Shown here: positions 51,337-60,511 of the stretch, piece after piece
Layout of the letters: each line of letters opens with the position of its first letter
Numbering within the stretch: position 1 is the stretch's first letter
Assembly: GCA_963791295.1 (NCBI GenBank)
Contig: CAWBRY010000003.1
Coordinates: 310,001 to 374,000 of the forward strand
Direction of reading: 5' to 3'
Origin: CAWBRY01 sp963791295
Lineage (GTDB): Bacteria; Bacteroidota; Bacteroidia; Chitinophagales; Chitinophagaceae
Length of the DNA: 64,000 nucleotides
Position numbers and translations under genes: made by a program
Notes under the pieces: generated by a model
What the model saw: the letters and a program-made list of their open reading frames with translations, nothing else
Told to the model about the DNA's origin: nothing
Database searches by the model: none

Positions 51337-51813
51337 ATGCCTACCATTCATTTGACCACTTTCATTGCGGCGCCTGTTCAGGTGGTGTTTGATCTGAGTA
51401 GAAGTATTGAAATGCATAAGCAATCCATGAAGCGTTTTAAGGAAGAAGCAGTGGCGGGTACCCGGTTCGGCCTGGTGGAAAAAGAAGATACGATTACCTG
51501 GAAAGCCAAGCATTTCTTAAAGAAGAGATTCTTACGGGTAAAGATAACAGAGATGAAAAAACCGGTTGGCTTTATCGACGAACAGTTGGAAGGCAACTTC
51601 AAGATGATGAAACATGAGCACCACTTCAAATCCTGCGAGAACGGTACCATACTAATTGATCTCTTCCATTTTGAATCTCCGTTTGGAATGGTAGGCAGAT
51701 GGTTTAATGGCCTGTATTTTACCAGATATGTCCGGCGATTGCTGGAGCGTCGCAATAAGACCATTAAAGAATATGCGGAAAGTGGAAAATGGAAACACTT
51801 ACTCGTAAAGTAA
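51337..51813 (+). CDS. SRPBCC (START-like) ligand-binding protein
   Basis: The 158-residue domain begins MPTIHLTTFIAAPVQVVFDL. The pattern RSIEMHKQSMKRFKEEAVAG and FGLVEKEDTITWKAKHFLKK is that of the branch often named cell-division-inhibitor SulA-like or CoxG-like SRPBCC. KPVGFIDEQLEGNFKMMKHE, LIDLFHFESPFGMVGRWFNG and a last helix YVRRLLERRNKTIKEYAESG complete it. The fold binds hydrophobic ligands; the function is unknown. It stands between gcvT and comB, each with its own -7 element. Confidence 0.8.
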   Translation: MPTIHLTTFIAAPVQVVFDLSRSIEMHKQSMKRFKEEAVAGTRFGLVEKEDTITWKAKHFLKKRFLRVKITEMKKPVGFIDEQLEGNFKMMKHEHHFKSCENGTILIDLFHFESPFGMVGRWFNGLYFTRYVRRLLERRNKTIKEYAESGKWKHLLVK

Positions 51814-51843
51814 ACCTCCTTCGCTCATTAACTTTTGTTCCTT

Positions 51844-51851
51844 TATTTTTG
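51844..51851 (+). promoter_or_regulatory. -7 element for comB
   Basis: TATTTTTG matches TAnnTTTG 10 bases before the ATG at 51862, implying an almost leaderless transcript. Confidence 0.45.
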
Positions 51852-51861
51852 TTCCTACGCT

Positions 51862-52593
51862 ATGAGGAACAACAAACCATCTCTTTACACCTCTTATTCT
51901 CCCGCATTATTACATCTATATGATGTCAGCAATAGCATAGTAGTAATTATCGATATACTCCGCGCGACATCCACTATTGCTGCAGCCATCCATAACGGAG
52001 CCAGGTGTGTAATACCTGTTGACAGCGTGACGCGTTGTATTGAATTAGGAAAGCAAATTGGCGGAATCACCGCTGGTGAGCGGGATGGCAAAATTGCCGA
52101 GGGCCTGGCGCATGGAAATTCTCCATTTGAATATCCGCGGGAATTTATTGAGGGAAAGACGCTCGTGCTGACCACGACAAATGGAACGCGGCTCTTACAG
52201 ATGGCGCTGGAAAAAGGAGCGAAGGAAATAGTGACGGGATCGTTTTCCAATTTGTCTGCCGTATGTGAACACCTCACTGAAATGAAACTGCCCGTCATAC
52301 TTGGCTGCGCAGCGTGGAAAGACAAAGTTAATATGGAGGATCTCCTGTTCGCCGGCGCCGTGATCTCCACTATCGGCAAGAATTTTTCCATTAATTGCGA
52401 TTCCTCGACCATGGCTTCCACCTTATATCAAAAAGCCAAAAAAAATATGTTTGGTTTTATGAAGAAAAACAACGCATCCCATTTTCACCGGCTCATGAAC
52501 TTCGGCCTGGAAAAGGATATTCGGTATTGTCTTACCAGCGATGTAGACAATGTATTACCGATTTATAATGATGGGAAATTAGTGAAGAAATAA
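51862..52593 (+). CDS. comB: 2-phosphosulfolactate phosphatase family protein
   Basis: The 243 residues match the ComB family: SIVVIIDILRATSTIAAAIH at the N-terminus, with the IDxLRATST signature, then IGGITAGERDGKIAEGLAHG, GNSPFEYPREFIEGKTLVLT, TTNGTRLLQMALEKGAKEIV and LILGCAAWK-like ILGCAAWKDKVNMEDLLFAG. The enzyme dephosphorylates 2-phosphosulfolactate in coenzyme M or sulfonate synthesis. In Bacteroidota, which lack coenzyme M, sulfolactate or sulfonolipid metabolism is a possible role, but no partner genes are nearby. The ATG after the -7 element is chosen over an in-frame TTG at 51835. Confidence 0.85.
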   Translation: MRNNKPSLYTSYSPALLHLYDVSNSIVVIIDILRATSTIAAAIHNGARCVIPVDSVTRCIELGKQIGGITAGERDGKIAEGLAHGNSPFEYPREFIEGKTLVLTTTNGTRLLQMALEKGAKEIVTGSFSNLSAVCEHLTEMKLPVILGCAAWKDKVNMEDLLFAGAVISTIGKNFSINCDSSTMASTLYQKAKKNMFGFMKKNNASHFHRLMNFGLEKDIRYCLTSDVDNVLPIYNDGKLVKK

Positions 52594-52687
52594 ACCTCTA
52601 AAGATACTTCATTTTTTAGGCAATATCTTCAATAAAATTTATTTTTTATTTCTTGTCAATTGCAAGGAAATACGGATTACATTCTTT

Positions 52688-52695
52688 TATTTTTG
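52688..52695 (+). promoter_or_regulatory. -7 element for the SNF2 helicase gene
   Basis: TATTTTTG matches TAnnTTTG about 70 bases before the TTG start at 52765. Confidence 0.45.
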
Positions 52696-52764
52696 CCGGT
52701 TAACCATTTTTTTGATTTGCCTATAAACATCTCAGTAAATCCCGGAAACTAAAATTCACATCGT

Positions 52765-55700
52765 TTGGCCTTACCCCACCTCGTTAAGTACGTATACACC
52801 CATGGAACGGATGAAGTGATCCGCAGAGGTAAGAAGATACATGCGATCGGCTTCGTCGAGTTGATTGAATATGATGACTTGTTCGGCTCCGCCGTGTTTA
52901 GGGTGAAGGACGATAGTTATTCTACTTACTACAAAGTATATATCCAGAAATTCAAGGATCCTAAATCCACATCGCTACGCTGTGGCTGCCCATATAACCT
53001 CGGGGACATCTGTCGTCATGAAGCAGCTGCTTTATTCCAGTTGCAGGAGATGATAGATCGTGGGCATCTGCAAGCAGATGAAGTGCAGTATGATCAACGG
53101 CACACGGTTGCCAAGATGAAGACGATCGACCTCAAGACTCTGCGCTTACTATCTTCTCCCGAAGCCTTCGCGGAAGCAGAGATTTATCTAAGGAGCAACA
53201 AAGCCAGTATTGAAGAGGCCGAGAATGAGACAGTCCGCGCATCGGTTGCCTTGAATGGTCAAGTGTATAAAGTCATTATTCGTAAGAACGAAGAAAGAAA
53301 TTTTGATACGAGCTGCGATTATGAAGACACGAAGCATCCGCTCTGCCTTCCCAAGCTGATCGTTTTATTGCAATTGATGAATAGCTACGGCACCGGTTAT
53401 TTCGATACGATCAGAAACTGGAACAAGGAAAAAAATAAATTACTAGAAGCCTACGGATATTCATTGAACGACAACCTCCAGGGAAAATTTGAATTTGTTT
53501 ACAAGGAAGGCAAACCCTTCCTGCGCGTGCTGGACGGCTCAATCAAAAGAGTTGCTCCGGTGGCTATTCCTGCCCGCCCTGTCATTATCCCTCAGCAAGT
53601 AGAAGAAGTGACGGAGGCACCCGAAGAAGTAATGATCAAACCTTCGCACCGGCTGGGCATTGTTTTTAATTTCAATAAGAAGAATTACCCGCAATTCACG
53701 GTGGACGTAGTTATGGGTGAGCCGAACAATGATAATAATGGGTTTGTCGGCAAAACAGAAAAACTGGACATCTGTCGTTACGTAAACACGGATCACTTAT
53801 CTGACCCCGATAAGGAATTGTTGACGGTGCTTCGCAAGTTGCAGGAAACAGAGATCAATAAATACATCAGTCGCAATTCGCCGTTTTCTGGTATTTGGGA
53901 AAATATCATTCACCAGGAAGAAGATGATTTACCGGACGAGACCAAAGAACTAATGGCTGAGTATCTGCTGCCGAAACTCAAGAAGATATTTACCGAATCA
54001 GCGGAAAGTCCCTTTGTATATCTTTTAAAAGACAAGAAGGCCTTTAAGACAAATAATTTGGAAGAGGTCCAGTTGCAGTCCGATGAAGCCAGGCCGCATT
54101 TTATCATTCGCAAAAATTCCCATTACCAGATCCAATGCCGCGTCAATGCCGGAGGCATGGATTATGATCTTGGAGACAATGAAAGTGCGAGTCCCTTGTT
54201 TTTCTTGTACAACCACCAGATCCATCTGTGGAAGAGTAATGAAGTCATTCACCTGATCGAAAAGTTTCTGCCTTCTGGGAAGATCGTGGTAACTCCTGAA
54301 GATTGGAGTAAGACATTAAATGAATTCATTCTTCCGCTGGCGAAGGAGCATAAGCTGGATTTTGACAAATCATTGGTGCAGGAAGTGAAAGATGGCAACC
54401 CGGAAGTGAAACTGTTTCTGCAGGAAAAAGGAGACTACCTCGTTTTCCAACCAACCTTCACCTACAAAGGCTATGAGGCCAGGGTAAAGGACAGAGATGA
54501 AATGGTCGTTCCACAGGGGGATAAGGTCATGGTCGTCCATAGAAATCGCGAAGCAGAAAATGCTTTCATTCAAAAATTGCAGAACCTTCATTCCAACTTT
54601 ATTTATAACGAAGAAACAGCTTCATTGGCCCTGAAAGGAACCGATGTTTTAAAAAACAACTGGTTCTTTTTGTTTGTGGATGCAATGAAGGAAATGAAGA
54701 CGTCTGTATTTGGCTTTGAGGCATTAAAAAATTTCAGGTTCAATACGGCCAAACCACAGACCAAGATATTTATCAGCAGCAATACCGATTGGTTTGATGC
54801 GCGGGTAGACATCGTCTTTGGTGATCAGCAGGTATCGGTGTCGGAGGTGAAAAGAGCACTGGCAAACAAACAGCAATTTGTTCAGTTGAATGACGGTACA
54901 CTGGGTATCCTTCCGGAAGAATGGCTGAAGAAATATTCCCTCCTATTCAGGGTGGGAGAGGGAAAGACCAACTCGCTTAAATTGTCAAGATATCATTTGA
55001 GCGTGGTGGATGAATTGTATGAGGGTCGCGACGAAGAAGAACTCGTTGTGCAGCTGGAAGAAAAATATGCGAAGCTGCGGCAGTTCAATAATATAAAAGA
55101 GATCGACCCTCCTTATAGTTTGAAAATGGTACTGCGTCCTTACCAGGTGGCAGGTTATCAATGGCTGAATTATCTCAGCGAGATTAAATGGGGTGGAATA
55201 CTGGCAGACGACATGGGTTTGGGTAAGACGGTCCAGGCCCTCTCATTCCTTGAATATTATAAGACGACTCATGAAAAATTAAAGGCCCTGGTTATCTGTC
55301 CAACCACGCTCATTTATAATTGGGAAAATGAAATCAGGAAATTTACCCCCAAGCTGACTCATCGCATTCATCACGGCGGCAGCCGCACCAGGTTGAAAGA
55401 AGAGTTGATTGACCACGATATCACGATTACCACTTACGGCACTTTGAGAAGCGATATTAAACTACTGATGAGCGTCGAGTTTGATTATGTTGTATTGGAT
55501 GAATCGCAAGCCATAAAAAATCCATCCAGTAAGGTGACTCGTGCGGCATGCCTCCTCAATGCAAAACATCGGCTATGCATGAGCGGTACCCCATTGCAGA
55601 ATAATACTTTTGACATTTTTGCTCAAATGAACTTTCTCAACCCGGGAATGCTGGGTACGGTTGAATTTTTCCGCCAGGAATTTGCGATACCGATCGATAA

Positions 55701-56520
55701 ATTTGGCGAGCAGGACCGGAAAGAACACCTCAAAAAGATACTTTATCCTTTCATCCTTAGAAGGACAAAGGAGCAGGTCGCCAAGGACCTTCCTGAAAAG
55801 CAGGAGATGATCCTGTTTTGTGAGATGGAACATGAGCAACGGAAAATATATGACGCTTACCGCAACGATTTCCGCAATCAGATATTGGGCACGATCGATA
55901 TGCAGGGAATTCAAAAATCTCAACTGACCATATTACAGGGGTTGATGAAGCTGCGCCAGATATGTGATTCACCGGCGATATTGAATGAGGTGGATAAATT
56001 TGAAAATCATTCCATCAAATTGGAGGAGCTTGCCCGGGAGATAACAGAAAACATAGGTGATCATAAGGCATTGATCTTTTCTCAGTTCCTCGGTATGCTG
56101 GCGCTGATCAGGACAAGACTGGAACAGCTGGGAGTGAAATATGAATACTTTGATGGAAGTACATCGGCTCCCGACCGGGAAAAGGCGATTCAAAGTTTTC
56201 AGAGGGAACAGGAAGTGCGCGTTTTCCTGATTTCATTAAAAGCCGGTGGCGTTGGTTTGAACCTGACTGCTGCGGATTACGTATATATCGTCGATCCATG
56301 GTGGAATCCGGCAGTAGAACAACAAGCCATTGACCGGACACATCGGATCGGACAGACCAAAAATATATTTGCTTACCGGATGATCTGTAAGGATACTATT
56401 GAAGATAAGATTCTTCAACTCCAGGAAAAGAAAAGATTACTTGCAAAGGAATTGATTTCCGATGATGCCACATTTGTTAAATCCCTCTCTCGTGAAGATG
56501 TAGAGTACCTGTTCAGTTAG
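52765..56520 (+). CDS. SWIM zinc finger and SNF2-family DEAD-like helicase/translocase
   Basis: This 1251-residue protein begins with TTG (MALPHLVKYVYTHGTDEV); an in-frame TAA 15 bases upstream (52750) rules out an earlier start and no ATG lies near. A SWIM finger follows: RCGCPYNLGDICRHEAAALF. A long middle domain (about 130-780) has DUF3670-like content. The helicase core has GILADDMGLGKTVQALSFLE (motif I), VVLDESQAIKNPSSKVTRAA (motif II DESQ), CMSGTPLQNNTFDIFAQMNF (motif III), LKAGGVGLNLTAADYVYIVD and QAIDRTHRIGQTKNIF (motif VI). Such proteins move along duplex DNA in repair or transcription-linked processes; the partner is unknown. Confidence 0.92.
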   Translation: MALPHLVKYVYTHGTDEVIRRGKKIHAIGFVELIEYDDLFGSAVFRVKDDSYSTYYKVYIQKFKDPKSTSLRCGCPYNLGDICRHEAAALFQLQEMIDRGHLQADEVQYDQRHTVAKMKTIDLKTLRLLSSPEAFAEAEIYLRSNKASIEEAENETVRASVALNGQVYKVIIRKNEERNFDTSCDYEDTKHPLCLPKLIVLLQLMNSYGTGYFDTIRNWNKEKNKLLEAYGYSLNDNLQGKFEFVYKEGKPFLRVLDGSIKRVAPVAIPARPVIIPQQVEEVTEAPEEVMIKPSHRLGIVFNFNKKNYPQFTVDVVMGEPNNDNNGFVGKTEKLDICRYVNTDHLSDPDKELLTVLRKLQETEINKYISRNSPFSGIWENIIHQEEDDLPDETKELMAEYLLPKLKKIFTESAESPFVYLLKDKKAFKTNNLEEVQLQSDEARPHFIIRKNSHYQIQCRVNAGGMDYDLGDNESASPLFFLYNHQIHLWKSNEVIHLIEKFLPSGKIVVTPEDWSKTLNEFILPLAKEHKLDFDKSLVQEVKDGNPEVKLFLQEKGDYLVFQPTFTYKGYEARVKDRDEMVVPQGDKVMVVHRNREAENAFIQKLQNLHSNFIYNEETASLALKGTDVLKNNWFFLFVDAMKEMKTSVFGFEALKNFRFNTAKPQTKIFISSNTDWFDARVDIVFGDQQVSVSEVKRALANKQQFVQLNDGTLGILPEEWLKKYSLLFRVGEGKTNSLKLSRYHLSVVDELYEGRDEEELVVQLEEKYAKLRQFNNIKEIDPPYSLKMVLRPYQVAGYQWLNYLSEIKWGGILADDMGLGKTVQALSFLEYYKTTHEKLKALVICPTTLIYNWENEIRKFTPKLTHRIHHGGSRTRLKEELIDHDITITTYGTLRSDIKLLMSVEFDYVVLDESQAIKNPSSKVTRAACLLNAKHRLCMSGTPLQNNTFDIFAQMNFLNPGMLGTVEFFRQEFAIPIDKFGEQDRKEHLKKILYPFILRRTKEQVAKDLPEKQEMILFCEMEHEQRKIYDAYRNDFRNQILGTIDMQGIQKSQLTILQGLMKLRQICDSPAILNEVDKFENHSIKLEELAREITENIGDHKALIFSQFLGMLALIRTRLEQLGVKYEYFDGSTSAPDREKAIQSFQREQEVRVFLISLKAGGVGLNLTAADYVYIVDPWWNPAVEQQAIDRTHRIGQTKNIFAYRMICKDTIEDKILQLQEKKRLLAKELISDDATFVKSLSREDVEYLFS

Positions 56521-56615
56521 CATTTTCATTTTAACAGTTTGCTTGCTATAACGATCACTTCTTTCGAAGGTTTCGATCCTTCGGAGCGTCTAATTTCTGT
56601 ACCAATTGTTGAAGC

Positions 56616-59522
56616 ATGAAGAAAATTTTTACTCTATTTATTGTTGGTCTTTTCTTTTTCAATGTTAGCCAGGCGCAGCAGGGTTTGGGGAATGTTAAAG
56701 GAATATTAACCGACACAACCGCCAGGCAGGCGATTACAGATGCGACAATATCTGTTTTAAATACAAAGGATTCCTCGCTTGCCCATTTCACCTTGTCGGA
56801 TAAGAAAGGAAGTTTTGAGGTCAAGGGACTGGCAGAAGGGGATTATAAACTGGTGATCACTCACCAGGGTTATTCGGAATTCAAGAAAGGAATATCCATC
56901 ACTTCTATTGAGAAAAATATCGATCTCGGAGTGATACCCATAGAAAAGGAATATAAAACATTGCAGGGAATTGTCGTTACTACAGAATCTCCCATTCAGA
57001 TAAAGAACGACACGATTCAATTTAATGCCAGCGGTTTCAAAACGCTTCCAAATGCCACCGCTGAAGACCTCATTAAAAAGCTTCCGGGAATGGAAGTAGA
57101 TCGCGAAGGAAATGTCAAATCGCAGGGAGAAGCAGTTCAAAAGGTATATGTTGATGGGAAGGAATTTTTTGGAAACGATCCCAAGCTCGCCACCAAGAAC
57201 ATAACGGCCGACATGATAGAAAGCGTACAGGTCTTCGACGATATGAGTGACCAGGCCAAGTTTACTAAGATTGATGACGGCAGCCGCACGAAAACTTTAA
57301 ATATCAGGTTGAAGAAGGATCGCAATCAGGGGTATTTCGGAAGGGCGTTGGCCGGCTACGGCGACCAGGGCAGGTACGAAGGAAATCTGAGCCTGAATAA
57401 ATTCAATGGCGATCAACGGATATCATTAATATTAAATGCCAACAACATCAATAAGCAGGGATATTCCTTTTCAGATGTCATTGGTTCCATGGGAGGTTTT
57501 AACGGTGCCGGGGGTCGTGGGGGTGGAAGTGGATCCACTGGTGGAGGAAGGAGAGGTGGTGGTCAGGGACAGGAGGGAGGAGCGGGCCGTTTTTTCAGTA
57601 GTCCTTCCACCACTGGCGGAACCACCGGAATTCTGAAATCCTTGTCAACCGGACTAAACTATTCAGATCAATGGGGCAGTAAAATAAAAGTGAGCGGAAG
57701 TTATTTCTATTCGAATTCCAACTCAGACCAGGATCAAACCATTCTTCGGAGGACAACCTACGACGATTCAGTAGTCACATTGAATAGGGAGTCTGGCTCA
57801 ACCAATATGAATCAGAATCACCGGTTCAATATTCGGTTTGAATACGAGATCGATTCAGCGAATACTTTATTGTACACGCCATCTTTAACTCTTCAACACT
57901 CTTCAAACTTTAATGCAGATAGTTCGTTGAGTCAAAGTGAATCACCCGTTGCGAAATGGCTGGCTGTTACATCAGAAAACAATAATACCAACACTAGGAA
58001 TGGCTACAACTTTGGGAACAACTTTTTGTTTCGCCACAAGTTTGGAAAGACTGGGCGAACGCTGACCCTGGGCTGGAACAATACCATTGGCCAGAGTCAG
58101 AGTAACGGCCTTACATTTTCAGACAATGAATTTTTCCTGCCGGACGGCACGTTGTATCGCTCGCTCATTCAGGACCAGGACAATCATCAGAAGACTACAA
58201 CACATAATAATGTAATCAGCACCTCTTATACAGAACCTCTTGGAGTGAACAAGCTCCTGGAGCTGAACTATGCCTATACCAACAATGTCAGTACATCAGA
58301 TAAGGAAACAAATAATTATGATAACGGTTCCGGCAAATATGATGAACCTAACTTAAGGTTGACCAACGATTTTAAGAATTCGTTTGTGGCTCATAGAGTT
58401 GGCGCCAACTTCCGGTTGCAGGAAAAGAAATACAACTTTCAAATTGGACTGGGAGTACAAAATGCTACGCTGGAGAGTAATAGTTTCCAATTGCTAACCG
58501 GCAAAGATTCTATAAGCAGGCATTCGTATACAAACTTCTTTCCCACTGCCAATTTCAATTTTACACCGGCGCGGAGTAAAAACCTCAGAATTAGCTATAA
58601 TGGAAGGACGAGTCAGCCGAGCATTTCTCAATTACAGAATGTGCCCGACCTCACCGATACACTCAACCAGGTTATTGGTAATCCTAACCTCAGGCAGGAA
58701 TTTAATAACAACCTTAATATCGGGTATAACAATTTCAATAGTCTTACCTACAGGTTTATCGCGGCAAACCTCACCTTCACCACCACGCAAAACAAGATTG
58801 TAAATGATATCGCTGTCGAGGGTCCGGTGCAGATAACGCGTTTTGCAAATGTGAATGGTTATTACCGGGCAAATTCCTTTGTTACCCTTGGCTTCCCTTT
58901 TAAAAATCCAAAACTCAAAGGATCGAGTATAAGCTTGACGAATAATCTTTCCCTGACCAGGGACGTGAGCATCATCAGCCAGGAGAAAAATTATACGAAA
59001 GCATTTGCCATCACGCAAGGAATAGGAATCAATATCGATAAAGGAAATTTTGACTTCGGCATAAAAGCCAACATCGCCTACAATAAAGTGAACTATACGA
59101 TCAACAGTCAATTGAATGAAGATTATTTCACTCAAACCTATACGGGTGATTTCAGCTATACCTTTCCCAAAAACTTTATTCTTTCTACCAGCTTTGATTA
59201 TTTGATCAATACGGGCCGGGCAGAGGGCTTTAATCAAAATATACCTCTATGGAATGCCAGTTTCAGCAAGCAATTGTTTAAGAATAAAAATGCAGAACTG
59301 AAGTTCTCAGTGAATGATATTTTGAATCAGAATCAGAGCATCAACCGGGTTACCACCGACAATTATGTACAGGATACACGGAGTGACGTATTGAAACGCT
59401 ATTTTATGGTGAGTTTCCTATTCAACCTCAACAAGATGGGAAGCAAAGGCAATCAGTCAACTGAGAGACCGGGAATGCCCAGGCGCATGCAGAAGAATGC
59501 TCAGGATGTTCGAATGTATTAA
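56616..59522 (+). CDS. Outer-membrane beta-barrel protein with carboxypeptidase-regulatory N-terminal domain
   Basis: The 968-residue product has a Sec signal (KKIFTLFIVGLFFFNVSQAQ). A CarboxypepD_reg-like domain follows (about 25-105: GNVKGILTDTTARQAITDAT, GDYKLVITHQGYSEFKK), then a plug-like segment (LPNATAEDLIKKLPGMEVDR, VQKVYVDGKEFFGNDPKLAT), then a barrel of the OMP_b-brl_3 type. A Gly-rich loop (GAGGRGGGSGSTGGGRRGGG) sits near residue 300. It resembles TonB-dependent receptors but lacks a clear TonB box and a SusD partner. Export or uptake of an unknown substrate is likely. A hairpin lies just after the stop. Confidence 0.87.
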   Translation: MKKIFTLFIVGLFFFNVSQAQQGLGNVKGILTDTTARQAITDATISVLNTKDSSLAHFTLSDKKGSFEVKGLAEGDYKLVITHQGYSEFKKGISITSIEKNIDLGVIPIEKEYKTLQGIVVTTESPIQIKNDTIQFNASGFKTLPNATAEDLIKKLPGMEVDREGNVKSQGEAVQKVYVDGKEFFGNDPKLATKNITADMIESVQVFDDMSDQAKFTKIDDGSRTKTLNIRLKKDRNQGYFGRALAGYGDQGRYEGNLSLNKFNGDQRISLILNANNINKQGYSFSDVIGSMGGFNGAGGRGGGSGSTGGGRRGGGQGQEGGAGRFFSSPSTTGGTTGILKSLSTGLNYSDQWGSKIKVSGSYFYSNSNSDQDQTILRRTTYDDSVVTLNRESGSTNMNQNHRFNIRFEYEIDSANTLLYTPSLTLQHSSNFNADSSLSQSESPVAKWLAVTSENNNTNTRNGYNFGNNFLFRHKFGKTGRTLTLGWNNTIGQSQSNGLTFSDNEFFLPDGTLYRSLIQDQDNHQKTTTHNNVISTSYTEPLGVNKLLELNYAYTNNVSTSDKETNNYDNGSGKYDEPNLRLTNDFKNSFVAHRVGANFRLQEKKYNFQIGLGVQNATLESNSFQLLTGKDSISRHSYTNFFPTANFNFTPARSKNLRISYNGRTSQPSISQLQNVPDLTDTLNQVIGNPNLRQEFNNNLNIGYNNFNSLTYRFIAANLTFTTTQNKIVNDIAVEGPVQITRFANVNGYYRANSFVTLGFPFKNPKLKGSSISLTNNLSLTRDVSIISQEKNYTKAFAITQGIGINIDKGNFDFGIKANIAYNKVNYTINSQLNEDYFTQTYTGDFSYTFPKNFILSTSFDYLINTGRAEGFNQNIPLWNASFSKQLFKNKNAELKFSVNDILNQNQSINRVTTDNYVQDTRSDVLKRYFMVSFLFNLNKMGSKGNQSTERPGMPRRMQKNAQDVRMY

Positions 59523-59541
59523 TGGGACCTAAAGTAATGAA

Positions 59542-59578
59542 AGACGCCTCGTCTCGTGGTTTACGTGACGAGGCGTCT
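59542..59578. terminator. Strong hairpin after the outer-membrane protein gene
   Basis: AGACGCCTCGTC (59542-59553) pairs perfectly with GACGAGGCGTCT (59567-59578) across a 13-base loop, 19 bases after the stop codon. No T run follows on either strand, so it may be a processing or stability element rather than an intrinsic terminator. Confidence 0.5.
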
Positions 59579-60015
59579 AACTATAATGAGGAGTTAGTAA
59601 CTACGTGACTTTCGCTTCCACGTGGTAGTCGCGGCCTGCGATGATCCGGAAATAAATACCGAAAGAACTGCTTTAATAAATCTAAAGAAATTCAGGGATG
59701 GCTTGTATTGGTGGCGGTAGATCCTTGCCTGTTCATGGGAGTGGACGATATGACGTTTATTCATGATTCGGATTGTTTATAGAGGGTTAACGGATAAATA
59801 CTATCTAAAATTATATAATAAATGTAAATTTTTTAAGAATTCACTAATCTTATTGCTCTGTTAAAGTCCACGGATTGATAAAAACAGTAAAAACACGACG
59901 GATTTTTTACCTGCTGCTGCGACATTACCTTTTAACCTTGATTAACATTAAAGCAAGCAACGTTAACTGCCTTTGCGATTGCAGCAGAATACTTTCGTAG
60001 CAGAAACGGAGTGCA
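59579..60015. other. Gene-free stretch before the OMP/regulator scar
   Basis: I see no gene. A second weak inverted repeat (ACTACGTG and CACGTGGTAGT, near 59598-59632) is present and the rest is A+T-rich. TACTTTCG near 59990, one base from TAnnTTTG, may be the old promoter of the truncated gene at 60016. Confidence 0.4.
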
Positions 60016-60212
60016 ATGAGAAAGTTTTACGTTCTGCTTTCCCTATTACTATCAGCTTCAATCCTGCATGCACAAAAAAATGGCTCCATCAGCGGCAACG
60101 CTGTAGATACCCTTAGCAATCAACCGGTCATCGGAGCTACCGTTACCGTGCTGGAAAAAGCGGATTCCTCGCTGGTCACATTTACCCAGACGGATAACAG
60201 GGGACGATTTCA
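60016..60212 (+). pseudogene. 5' fragment of an outer-membrane protein gene
   Basis: MRKFYVLLSLLLSASILHAQ is a Sec signal and the next residues are the opening of a carboxypeptidase-regulatory domain (GSISGNAVDTLSNQPVIGAT, EKADSSLVTFTQTDNRGRFQ), as at the start of the barrel gene at 56616. The likeness stops near residue 66. The frame then runs 25 codons through the next fragment in the wrong frame and ends at 60288. The barrel is missing, so the gene is dead. Confidence 0.82.
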
Positions 60213-60482
60213 AATCCGGGGAACCGGCAATTGCTTAGTGATGGAAGGGGAGAGCGCAAACTTTCCTACAGGGAAAGTGAGCTTTTGAAAATCTTGTATG
60301 AGAACCGCGACCGGATCATTGGCCGCCGGGACATTCTAAATCTACTCTGGGGCAATGATTCATTTTTTAATAGCCGCAACCTGGACGTCTACATTACCAA
60401 GATACGAAGCTACCTGAAAGAAGATCCTTCACTGGAAATCCTTACCATCAAGGGGATTGGTTATCGATTTATTGTTGCGTAG
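60213..60482 (+). pseudogene. 3' fragment of an OmpR/PhoB-type response regulator gene
   Basis: In a different frame from the preceding fragment, NPGNRQLLSDGRGERKLSYR and ESELLKILYENRDRIIGRRD lead into NSRNLDVYITKIRSYLKEDP and ILTIKGIGYRFIV, the whole winged-helix DNA-binding half of an OmpR-type regulator. The receiver domain is missing. TTG at 60231 could in principle start a free DNA-binding domain of 83 residues, but nothing shows it is used. The junction near 60205-60215 looks like a deletion end. Confidence 0.82.
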
Positions 60483-60485
60483 GCC

Positions 60486-60493
60486 TAAATTTG
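60486..60493 (+). promoter_or_regulatory. -7 element for nagA
   Basis: TAAATTTG matches TAnnTTTG 18 bases before the nagA start, right after the stop of the regulator fragment. Confidence 0.5.
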
Positions 60494-60511
60494 CAGCAGT
60501 AAAAATATTCC

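Noticed and set aside
57520..57590. Gly-rich repetitive stretch in the barrel protein, considered as a tandem DNA repeat
   Set aside because: The codons vary and the reading frame continues through it. It encodes a flexible surface loop rather than a repeat array.
58632..59237. 201-codon frame on the minus strand inside the outer-membrane barrel gene
   Set aside because: It is an antisense shadow of a well-supported coding sequence, with no likeness to a protein family.
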